Source: an uncultured Campylobacter sp.
GTDB taxonomy: Bacteria; Campylobacterota; Campylobacteria; Campylobacterales; Campylobacteraceae
Length of the DNA stretch: 16,195 nt
NCBI RefSeq assembly: GCF_938045595.1
Contig: NZ_CALIBB010000023.1
Span: 1-16,195 of the forward strand
Direction: 5' to 3'
The notes beneath the pieces are model-generated. The model saw only the letters and a list, made by a program, of their open reading frames with translations. It was not told the origin of the DNA and ran no database searches. Made by a program: the position numbers and the translations under genes. Positions 6,672-13,142 of the stretch are shown piece by piece. Positions within the stretch are counted from its first letter, which is position 1, and every line of letters starts with the position of its first letter.

Positions 6672-7279
6672 TAACCATAGCCCTACCAAAAGGCCGTATA
6701 GCCGACGATACGCTTAAAATTTTCAAAACCATCTTCGGGCTCGATTTTGCTTTCGAGGATCGCAAACTCATAATGCAAGAGGGCGATTTTAAATTCCTCT
6801 ACGTCCGCAACCAAGATATCCCTACTTACGTTATGGGCGGTGCGGCGGATATCGGCGTAGTGGGGCTTGACGTGCTTGAGGAGCACCGCCCCGACGTACT
6901 TACGCTACTCGATCTTAAAATTGGGAAATGCCGCGTCTGCGTGGGCGTGCATGCGGGCACACAGCTAAACTACGGTGCTCCAAGCCTAAAAATCGCTACG
7001 AAAATGCCCAACATCACTCGCGAATACTTCGCCTCAAAAGCGGTCGCCGTAAATATCATCAAACTCTACGGCTCGATCGAGCTAGCCCCGCTCATAGGGC
7101 TTGCCGACGCTATCGTCGATGTCGTGGAGACCGGCGCTACGATGAAGCAAAACGGGCTGCAACCCGCAGAAACCATAATGCAAAGCTCGGCGCACCTCAT
7201 CGCCAACAAAAACAGCTTCGTGCTAAAGCGCGATGAAATTTTAAATTTAAGAGATAAACTAGCCCGCACGATCGCGTAA
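6668..7279 (+). CDS. hisG: ATP phosphoribosyltransferase, short (HisZ-dependent) form
   Basis: First enzyme of histidine synthesis, joining ATP and PRPP. The 203-residue product begins with the conserved ALPKGR (5-10), has GAADIGVVGLDVL (58-70), and carries the PRPP-binding segment DAIVDVVETGATMKQNGL (147-164). It ends near residue 203 without the C-terminal ACT-like regulatory domain. This is the natural short form, which needs the HisRS-like partner HisZ for activity and feedback control; it is not a truncation, since the catalytic domain is complete. C. jejuni, in contrast, has a long HisG. hisZ is not in this window and no other his gene flanks it. The ATG overlaps the coaX stop by 4 bp, with AAGGAG upstream. 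Confidence 0.93.
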   Translation: MITIALPKGRIADDTLKIFKTIFGLDFAFEDRKLIMQEGDFKFLYVRNQDIPTYVMGGAADIGVVGLDVLEEHRPDVLTLLDLKIGKCRVCVGVHAGTQLNYGAPSLKIATKMPNITREYFASKAVAVNIIKLYGSIELAPLIGLADAIVDVVETGATMKQNGLQPAETIMQSSAHLIANKNSFVLKRDEILNLRDKLARTIA

Positions 7280-7417
7280 ATGCTCGCTTGCCCTGCCACG
7301 CAGTGCTTGCGGCAGGCGCGGCATATTTTGCGTGAGAATCATCACCACTTTGGCGCGCTGTCGTTTAAAAAACCGCTGCTGCGTATAGAATTTTACGGCA
7401 GCAACCGTGCTTCTTAA
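7280..7417 (+). CDS. Doubtful 45-codon ORF abutting hisG
   Basis: An ATG directly follows the hisG stop (TAA then ATG) and opens a 45-codon frame ending in TAA. The peptide starts MLACPATQCLRQA, has an HHHFG patch and ends FYGSNRAS. It has no recognisable domain or membrane segment. No Shine-Dalgarno sequence is visible, although a gene abutting hisG could be read by re-initiation. Cys and His are enriched, but in no known metal-binding spacing. This could be a chance frame before the AT-rich spacer begins. Confidence 0.2.
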   Translation: MLACPATQCLRQARHILRENHHHFGALSFKKPLLRIEFYGSNRAS

Positions 7418-7483
7418 ATTTAAACCAGATTAGAAATTTGATTTATCAAGAGGCGGATGCGCTTTGCCGAGCCGCGCAGCCTA

Positions 7484-7519
7484 AAATTTTAAAATTTATC
7501 GTTACAAATTTTAAAATTT
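7484..7519. repeat. Two copies of the palindrome AAATTTTAAAATTT, 22 bp apart
   Basis: The perfect 14-bp palindrome AAATTTTAAAATTT occurs at 7484-7497 and 7506-7519. The start-to-start distance of 22 bp is about two helical turns. Because each copy is self-complementary, the pair can also form one longer hairpin, and the flanks (CCTA ... TAGCC) add some imperfect symmetry. A third copy is at 15695-15708. The cause is unknown; it may be part of the wider AAATTT enrichment. Confidence 0.7.
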
Positions 7520-7709
7520 AGCCTAAATTTACAGCTCGCGAAATTTCAAAATACAAAACTCCACGGCGCAGAATTTCAAAATTCTAAAATCCCGCTTCAC
7601 AATTTCACGTCGTAAAATTTAAAATTCTCGCGAACTCTAAATTTGAGCTCAAATTCCAGCGGCTTGGAAACGGCAGAATTTCTGAATTTCAACTCGCTAA
7701 ATTTCGCCA

Positions 7710-7991
7710 CTAAAAATCGCGCGAAATTGAATTAGCGCCATTCTTTAAGTATAGAAAGTAGCCTGCGCCAAAATCAAAGATGCTAGCCACCCGCATCGCA
7801 GCGACGTAGAACTCCTCAAGCCTTGCGCGCAGACGATCCCTGCTACGGCGATATTTGGAAAAAGCTGCTCCATGAGACTTACAAAGCCCGCGTAAACGGC
7901 ATTACCGCCTATATTTTTAGGAAGGACAAACACGTTTAACGCAGTCAGGATAAATAGCGCAAAAAAACCGCTAGATACAACCGTTTGATAA
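7710..7991 (-). pseudogene. Possible remnant of a membrane-protein gene, frameshifted
   Basis: Two overlapping minus-strand open frames look more coding-like than the rest of the spacer. One (7991 down to 7745) reads TVVSSGFFALFILTALNVFV, then LPKNIGGNAVYAGFVSLMEQ and NIAVAGIVCA, resembling membrane helices of a transporter. It then becomes unlike a protein. The other frame (7901 down to 7710) gives RLRARLEEFYVAAMRVASIF and FGAGYFLYLKNGANSI. A frameshift near 7815-7825 could join them. Neither has a proper ATG with a ribosome binding site: the first has only an internal GTG, and a stop lies just upstream at about 7992. I cannot name the family. It may be chance, but the hydrophobic pattern suggests a decayed gene. 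Confidence 0.22.
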
Positions 7992-8156
7992 TTTTAACAA
8001 ATTTCGTATTTAGGGCGGCTGTGTTCCGACGCCTGGCTCGAGCCCAGTCCGCGCTAGCTTGATTTTTTCGGGCACCGTTTGCTCGCCAGCTTTGTTTCGG
8101 ATTTTTTCTGCGCGTCTTGAGTCCGTTTTTGCGTGCTTTACTAAATTTGCTCGGCG

Positions 8157-8178
8157 AAATTTTACCGCGATAAAATTT
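8157..8178. repeat. Short inverted repeat AAATTTTA / TAAAATTT
   Basis: AAATTTTA (8157-8164) and TAAAATTT (8171-8178) are perfect complements separated by CCGCGA, forming an 8-bp A/T stem with a 6-nt loop. There is no poly-T tail on either strand. It lies in the hisG-dnaE spacer far from either stop codon, so it is probably one more instance of the AAATTT family rather than a terminator. Confidence 0.5.
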
Positions 8179-8687
8179 TACGTAGTAAAACTATGCCTAA
8201 AATTTCAAATCCGCTAAAGTTTAAAATTTTAAAGCTGCGTAGAGATTTGCCAAAGTAAGGCTTCGCAAAAATTTAGCTCGAAATTTAAAAACGCTCATAC
8301 CGTTTATCATGCAACAGGTAGACCAGCGCGACAATATAATTCAACTCTGCCTAGGCACGGCGAGCTGTTATTGCGGCAACTCAAACGGCGCGCTATAAGC
8401 CTTGCTGACGCAATAAAGCAGAGGCGGTCTGTGTTTTTGTAAATTTTGACAGATAAAATTCCACCGCGATGAACGCAATAAATTTAGATATCACGGACGA
8501 TCTGCGTGATTACGATTCTTATGTGTCGCGCCGTAAATTTTACGTGCGGCAAGCTTTGAGCCAATATTGTCGTCTCTTATCGCAACCGCGCCAAAGCCTA
8601 GGCTATCTGCGCGCTTAAGTCGCTTGCGTGCGGCGCAACAAGCAAGAATAAAATTTTAACCGACCTAGCGCGGCGAGAGGGCCGCAC

Positions 8688-11600
8688 CTACGCCGCGATG
8701 ATTTCACGCACCTTTTCGGTGAAATTATCGCTCACGATGTATTCGGTCGGATAAACTAGCACCTCGCTGCCGTTACGGATTCGCAGAATCAGCCGCTTGG
8801 TGTTTTTTAGCGCCGTGTCGCAAAAGGCGAGGTGGTAAATTTTATAAATTTTCTCGCGGCTAAGTTCGCCTAAGCTTAGCTCAAACTCGAAATCCTGCGC
8901 GTTTTTGCGCTGTGTCTCGCGCTCTTTGCGCGCCTTAAGGGCGGGATCCTCCGCAGCAAACCCGCCCCTTCGCTCCGCAAAATTCCCGCTGCCAAAGCTG
9001 CCGCCTCGTTCGCCGCCGGAGCCGAAATTGCCGCCATTAAAGCCTCCGCGCTCCCTACCGCCAAAGCCTCGCACCTTGCTAGGTGCGTAGCCGTCGATAT
9101 TTTGCGCGGCATCTAGAGTTAAAATTTCATCCAAATAAATTTGAAATTTCCCGCCGTAAGGGGATGTGTTTTTGCTAAGCCGTGCCCAAAATGCCATCGG
9201 GCGCTCCAGTTGCGCATCCGTTAGCGCAGTGACCGCATCACAAATATCGCCGAACGCGCTCATCTCGAAGCTGCCCGCAAGATCAAGCACCGTGAGATTT
9301 GCCATCTGCTTGCCCGATTTGGTCGTGCGGGTGTGGACGTTTTCGATCTTGCCGACGCATAAAATTTTAACGCTCACGTCCTCGTCGCCCACCAGTTCGT
9401 CGAATTCGTTCGATTTGGTATGTGCAATCGCTCCAAGCTGCGCGGCGTAGGCTTTGAGTGGATTCTCGCTCAAGAATACTCCCGCGCGCGGACGAAAGCT
9501 CGCATCTCGAGCGTTTTGCAGGCTCATCATCGAAAGAAACGACAGCTGATACGCCGCGCCGCCGACCGCGCTTTTTGAAATTTTAATCATAAAGGCGTAC
9601 GGGCGCTCCCGCTCCTGCGGGCTTAAGTTTTCGATCGCCTTTAGCGCGTTATCGAACACCGCGAGCTCGAAGCTGCCGTGCAGATCAAGCACGTTTAAAA
9701 TCCCCATTTTTTTGCCCGTTTTCGTCATGCGCGTGGATAGATCCTCGATCCGCCCCACGCTAAGCACCTCGGCGCTATCGCCGTCGATCTCGCTAAACGC
9801 CGAGGATAGCGTATAGTCGATGCCCTCCATCTCCTCTTTATAATCATCTAGCGGATGCCCCGAGAGATACACGCCCACGGTCTGCTGCTCAAATTTCAAA
9901 ATTTCGCCCTGCGGAAATTCCTTATCGGTATCGACGAAGCTTACGCTCATGCCGCTCGTCATATCCTCATCCTCGCCAAAAAGCGAGCTTGCGGCGTCCT
10001 TTTTAATCTCGGTGATCTTCTTCATCACGTCTAGGATATTTTCCATATTTTGAATCATCGCTAATCGGCTCTTACCCAGACAATCCATCGCGCCTGCATA
10101 GATCAGCGACTCGATGACCTTTTTATTGACGCGGAAATTATCCACGCGCGAAGCAAAATCGTCGATGCTTTGAAATTTAGCCTCGCTTTGAAGCTCTAAG
10201 ATATTCTCGATCGCGGCGGCGCCTACCCCCTTGATTGCGCCTAGGCCGTAGATGATCGAAGTGCCCGATTTGGAATTGTCGTCGTCCACGACGCTAAAGC
10301 CTCTTAAGCTTTGATTGATCGACGGCGGCAAAAGCCCGATGCCTAGGCGGCTAGCCTCGTCGATATATTTTGAAATTTTATCGGTATTGCCCTCTTCCGA
10401 AGTAAGCAGCGCCGCCATAAACTCCGCCGGATAGTAGGTCTTAAGATAGGCTGTTTGAAAGGTGATCATCGAATACGCCGCGGCGTGAGATTTGTTAAAG
10501 CCGTAGGAGGCAAATTTCATAATCAGATCAAATAACTCATCTGCCTTTGCTACGTCAAAGCCCAGCTCTTTGGCGCCATTTAGATACTGCTCGCGCATGT
10601 GAGCAAGCTTCTTCTCATCCTTCTTACCCATCGCGCGGCGCACCAGATCGGCATCGCCCAAGCTAAAGCCACCCACCTTCTGCACGATCTGCATGACCTG
10701 CTCTTGATAGACGATGATGCCGTAGGTAGGCTCTAAAATTTCTTTTATCTCGGGGAAGATATAGCTTGCTTTTAGCTCTCCGTGTTTGATCCTGATAAAA
10801 TCGGGGATTAGATCCATCGGTCCCGGGCGATAGAGCGAGATCATCGCGATGATATCCTCGAAGCGGTCGGGGCGCAGGTTCATCGCCAGATCCTGCATGC
10901 CCGCGCCCTCGATTTGGAAAATCCCCAGCGTGTTGCCGCTTTGAATCGTCTCGTAGGTATTGTGATCGTTGAAATCGATCTCCTCCCAGACGATATTGCG
11001 ACCGTAGCGGCGCTTTACGAGCTTGGCGGCATTATCGATCACGTCGAGGTTTTTTAGACCCAGGAAGTCAAATTTTATCAGATCGACGTCCTCGAGATAG
11101 TTTTTGGTGTATTGCGTTACTAGGCGCGCATCATCGCCCTTATCCTGCTTAAATAGCGGCGCTTTGTTCCACAGCGGCTCGTTTGAGATCACAACGCCCG
11201 CAGCGTGCATGCCCGCGTTGCGATTTAGCCCTTCAAGATCTAGCGCAAACTCCCAAACCTGCTGTGCGATCGGATCTGCATCGATAAATTCCTTCAGCTT
11301 CGGCTCGGCGTCGTAAGCCTGCGTAAGCGTGATACCGAGCTTGTCTGGGATCAACTTCGCCATCTTATCAGCTTGTGAAAGTGGCATGTCGCAGACGCGA
11401 GCCACGTCGCGGATGACGCCGCGCGCGAGCAGCTTACCGAAGGTCGCAACCTGCGCTACGTTAAATTTGCCGTACTGATCGATGACGTAGTCGATCACTT
11501 CGCCTCTGCGCGCCTGGCAAAAATCCACGTCAATATCGGGCATCGAGATACGCGACGGATTTAAAAATCGCTCGAAAAGCAGATTATACGGGATCGGATC

Positions 11601-12821
11601 GAGGTCGGTAATGCGAAGCGCATATGCGCAGATGCTGCCCGCCGCAGAGCCGCGACCTGGGCCAACCGGAATGTCGTGATCCTTCGCCCAGTTGATGAAA
11701 TCCTGCACGATGACCATATAACCCGAAAAATGCATGTTTTTGATGATGGCAAGCTCCTTTTCCAGGCGCTCGCGATAAATTTCATGATTGGCAGGATCAA
11801 TAAATTTAAGGCGCTCTTTAAGCCCCTCGCGGCACAGATAATCGAATAGAAAATCATCGTTTGCAAAGCTATAACGCTCATCGGGCTGCGGCAGCGAAAG
11901 CCCGAACCCAGCGGCGTATTCGATCGTAAATTTAAAATTCGGCGGCGTCGGCGCGTAGTCCTTCTCGTCGAAGGCAAATTTCAAATTGCACTTTTGCACG
12001 ATCTCGGCGGTATTTTCGATCACTTCGGGGATGTCCGCAAAAAGCCGCCTCATCTCCTCGTCGCTTTTTACGTAAAATTCCGAAACGACGTGTTTTAGGC
12101 GGTCGCCATCGTTGATCGTCTTGCCCATCGAGATGCACTGATAGACGTCGTGAGCCTTGGCGCGATCTTTGCGAGAGTAGTGAGCGTCGTTCGTGGCGAT
12201 GATCTTGACGCCGATTTCGCGCGAGAGGCGGATGAGGTCTTTATCGACGTTTAATTGCTCGCCGATGCCGTGGCGCATGATCTCTAGATAAAAATCCTCG
12301 CCGAAAATTTCCTTATACTCAAGCGCCGCTTTTTTCGCCGCTTCGTAGCCGCCCGCGCCGCGCTTTAAATTTCGCTCGCTTCTATTTAGATGAAATTCCA
12401 CCTCGCCCGCTAGGCATGCCGAGGAGCAGATGAGCCCCTCGCTGTGCTCTTTTAAAATTTTTTTGTTGATCCTTGGGTAGTAGTAGAAGCCGTCTAAAAA
12501 CGCGCGCGAGCTAAGATACATCAAATTCTTATAGCCCGTCTCGTTTTTGGCGAGCAGTATCAAGTGATAGCGCTGGCGGTCGCTTTTATCGCCGATGTCG
12601 TCGTGGTTGTGCAGGTAGGTCTCGATGCCGATGATCGGCTTGATGCCGTGCTTTTTCATCGTCTGATAAAAGTCTATCGCGCCGAACATATTGCCGTGGT
12701 CGGTGATCGCGCACGCCTTGGTGCCGCGGCTCTGCAAAAGCTCGGCGAGCTCGCTTACTTTATTCGCGCCGTCTAGCAGCGAATACTCGGTGTGAAGGTG
12801 CAGGTGGGTATAGTCGCTCAT
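8688..12821 (-). CDS. dnaE: DNA polymerase III alpha subunit, enlarged by a duplicated OB module and RGG-rich linker
   Basis: Replicative DNA polymerase of 1377 residues, against about 1160 in E. coli and about 1200 in C. jejuni. Order: PHP domain (1-280; HLHLHTEYSLLDG at 6-18), palm with GPGRGSAAGS (387-396), catalytic PDIDVDF (428-434) and third carboxylate in KFDFLGLKNLD (583-593), fingers, a beta-clamp-binding and HhH region, then the GHP motif (988-990) and OB fold to about 1106. The GHP/OB unit is repeated at about 1112-1240. A linker rich in Gly, Arg and Phe (1250-1287) follows. The C-terminus (1310-1377; LILRIRNGSEVLVYPTEYIV) resembles the usual tau-binding end. The ATG at 12821 has AAGGACC upstream and a TATAAT box. 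It appears to be transcribed alone. All polymerase motifs are intact, so it should be functional. Confidence 0.97.
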   Translation of the reverse strand: MSDYTHLHLHTEYSLLDGANKVSELAELLQSRGTKACAITDHGNMFGAIDFYQTMKKHGIKPIIGIETYLHNHDDIGDKSDRQRYHLILLAKNETGYKNLMYLSSRAFLDGFYYYPRINKKILKEHSEGLICSSACLAGEVEFHLNRSERNLKRGAGGYEAAKKAALEYKEIFGEDFYLEIMRHGIGEQLNVDKDLIRLSREIGVKIIATNDAHYSRKDRAKAHDVYQCISMGKTINDGDRLKHVVSEFYVKSDEEMRRLFADIPEVIENTAEIVQKCNLKFAFDEKDYAPTPPNFKFTIEYAAGFGLSLPQPDERYSFANDDFLFDYLCREGLKERLKFIDPANHEIYRERLEKELAIIKNMHFSGYMVIVQDFINWAKDHDIPVGPGRGSAAGSICAYALRITDLDPIPYNLLFERFLNPSRISMPDIDVDFCQARRGEVIDYVIDQYGKFNVAQVATFGKLLARGVIRDVARVCDMPLSQADKMAKLIPDKLGITLTQAYDAEPKLKEFIDADPIAQQVWEFALDLEGLNRNAGMHAAGVVISNEPLWNKAPLFKQDKGDDARLVTQYTKNYLEDVDLIKFDFLGLKNLDVIDNAAKLVKRRYGRNIVWEEIDFNDHNTYETIQSGNTLGIFQIEGAGMQDLAMNLRPDRFEDIIAMISLYRPGPMDLIPDFIRIKHGELKASYIFPEIKEILEPTYGIIVYQEQVMQIVQKVGGFSLGDADLVRRAMGKKDEKKLAHMREQYLNGAKELGFDVAKADELFDLIMKFASYGFNKSHAAAYSMITFQTAYLKTYYPAEFMAALLTSEEGNTDKISKYIDEASRLGIGLLPPSINQSLRGFSVVDDDNSKSGTSIIYGLGAIKGVGAAAIENILELQSEAKFQSIDDFASRVDNFRVNKKVIESLIYAGAMDCLGKSRLAMIQNMENILDVMKKITEIKKDAASSLFGEDEDMTSGMSVSFVDTDKEFPQGEILKFEQQTVGVYLSGHPLDDYKEEMEGIDYTLSSAFSEIDGDSAEVLSVGRIEDLSTRMTKTGKKMGILNVLDLHGSFELAVFDNALKAIENLSPQERERPYAFMIKISKSAVGGAAYQLSFLSMMSLQNARDASFRPRAGVFLSENPLKAYAAQLGAIAHTKSNEFDELVGDEDVSVKILCVGKIENVHTRTTKSGKQMANLTVLDLAGSFEMSAFGDICDAVTALTDAQLERPMAFWARLSKNTSPYGGKFQIYLDEILTLDAAQNIDGYAPSKVRGFGGRERGGFNGGNFGSGGERGGSFGSGNFAERRGGFAAEDPALKARKERETQRKNAQDFEFELSLGELSREKIYKIYHLAFCDTALKNTKRLILRIRNGSEVLVYPTEYIVSDNFTEKVREIIAA
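8961..9074 (-). other. RGG/Gly-rich linker inside DnaE
   Basis: Residues 1250-1287 of DnaE are almost all Gly, Arg, Phe, Ser, Asn and Glu, with repeated units RGFGG, RERGGF, NGGNFGSGG, ERGGSFGSGN and ERRGGF. Such RGG-like repeats are predicted to be disordered and, in other proteins, bind nucleic acid or drive phase separation. At DNA level it is GC-rich (GGC, GGA and AGC/CGC codons) next to normal dnaE composition. It lies between the second OB fold and the C-terminal tau-binding segment, where most DnaE proteins have no such linker. Confidence 0.85.
9102..9488 (-). repeat. Second copy of the DnaE GHP/OB-fold module (copy B)
   Basis: Residues 1112-1240 of DnaE repeat the module at 981-1106. 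GVFLSENPLKAYAAQL mirrors GVYLSGHPLDDYKEEM, and VGKIENVHTRTTKSGKQM mirrors VGRIEDLSTRMTKTGKKM. VLDLAGSFEMSAF mirrors VLDLHGSFELAVF, and both copies then have ERP-AF and a Ser-Lys pair. About half the core positions are identical by eye. The GHP motif of copy A is SENP in copy B, so the copies have diverged. OB folds in DnaE bind single-stranded template. Confidence 0.88.
9504..9881 (-). repeat. First copy of the DnaE GHP/OB-fold module (copy A)
   Basis: Residues 981-1106 of DnaE, the canonical OB-fold module. It begins with the conserved LSGHPLDDY segment and contains VGRIEDLSTRMTKTGKKM, LNVLDLHGSFELAVF and ERERPYAFMIKIS. It matches the single module in ordinary DnaE proteins and is the reference for the duplicate at 9102-9488. 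The two units are adjacent, with only about five residues between them, as expected for a tandem duplication within the gene. Confidence 0.88.
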
Positions 12822-12845
12822 TTTTGGTCCTTTTTTGATTTGGAG

Positions 12846-12851
12846 ATTATA
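12846..12851 (-). promoter_or_regulatory. Promoter -10 box for dnaE
   Basis: Minus strand reads GAATTTAATATAATCTCC, with a perfect TATAAT 25 bp upstream of the dnaE ATG. The implied leader is about 18 nt and carries AAAAAAGGACC. No -35 is apparent, as usual in Campylobacter. The preceding gene on this strand is 321 bp away, so dnaE likely has its own transcript. Confidence 0.6.
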
Positions 12852-12992
12852 TTAAATTCGGGCTTTAGAAACGGTCAAATTTAATGGAATTTTAGCTTAA
12901 ATTTCAGCGCGAAATTTTACGAGTAAATTTTGTTACGGAATTTTATTTCGGAGGTTTTACATTCTGGGTTTTGCGGATCAAATTTTGACAAA

Positions 12993-13008
12993 ATTTTAAG
13001 CTTAAAAT
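12993..13008. repeat. Perfect 16-bp palindrome ATTTTAAGCTTAAAAT
   Basis: ATTTTAAGCTTAAAAT is identical to its reverse complement. Just before it, at 12978-12988, is TCAAATTTTGA, with TCAAA/TTTGA arms around a single T. The site is about 140 bp upstream of the dnaE -10 box, so it could be an operator or simply spacer DNA. Confidence 0.6.
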
Positions 13009-13070
13009 GCTGTGATGAAATTCCACTATCATAAAATTCCGCCTTGATGGAAGTTTGGTCTAACATAGTT

Positions 13071-13111
13071 CCGCAAAATTTCACGACTTAAATTATCGTA
13101 AAATTTTGCGG
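13071..13111 (-). terminator. Strong hairpin after the racemase gene, candidate terminator
   Basis: CCGCAAAATTT (13071-13081) and AAATTTTGCGG (13101-13111) are perfect 11-bp complements. After one mismatch the stem continues with ACGA (13083-13086) pairing TCGT (13096-13099), leaving a 9-nt loop. It starts about 30 bp past the stop of the minus-strand racemase gene, a normal place for a terminator. On that strand the downstream sequence (AACTATG) has no U-run, so it may instead be a transcript-end stabiliser or a repeat element. Confidence 0.45.
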
Positions 13112-13142
13112 TTTAGAATTCCGCTTGCAAAGCCTTGCGGCT

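Larger units (their letters stand above)
7418..8687. other. Long AAATTT-rich spacer without a convincing gene
   Basis: About 1.27 kb between the end of the hisG operon and the convergent end of dnaE. I counted roughly 23 AAATTT words, about one per 55 bp, often as AAAATTTT or AAATTTTAAAATTT. Open frames are short, lack ribosome binding sites and mostly start without ATG. The longest coding-like pieces are on the minus strand at 7710-7991 (listed separately). A 49-codon plus-strand frame at 8469-8618 (MNAINLDITDDLRDYDSYVS...) has an ATG but no Shine-Dalgarno and no recognisable family. No tRNA, CRISPR repeat or insertion sequence ends were seen. It looks like decayed sequence plus repetitive intergenic DNA. 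Confidence 0.6.
12822..13142. other. 321-bp palindrome-rich spacer upstream of dnaE
   Basis: No gene is visible between the racemase stop and the dnaE start. Besides the dnaE -10 box the spacer holds eight AAATTT words, a perfect 16-bp palindrome (12993-13008) and a long imperfect hairpin (13071-13111). Open frames are all short and in AT-rich repeats. Confidence 0.65.

Noticed and set aside
6668..7279. hisG considered a truncated pseudogene because it lacks a regulatory domain
   Set aside because: The length and intact catalytic motifs match the natural short HisG that works with HisZ.
8020..8170. Minus-strand open frame reading AEKIRNKAGEQTVPEKIK
   Set aside because: Short, no ATG, no ribosome binding site and no family; kept only as spacer.
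8301..8660. Minus-strand frame giving LGFGAVAIRDDNIGSKLAAR opposite the 49-codon plus ORF
   Set aside because: About 60 codons with no start codon or ribosome binding site, and a stop just upstream; no recognisable family.
7415..8680. CRISPR array or insertion sequence in the AAATTT-rich spacer
   Set aside because: The repeats are 6-14 bp, irregularly spaced and palindromic, with no constant spacer length, no terminal inverted repeats and no transposase.
8876..9112. Ala-rich minus-strand frame overlapping the end of dnaE in another frame
   Set aside because: Low-complexity product of the GC-rich RGG linker read out of frame; dnaE itself is open and in frame.
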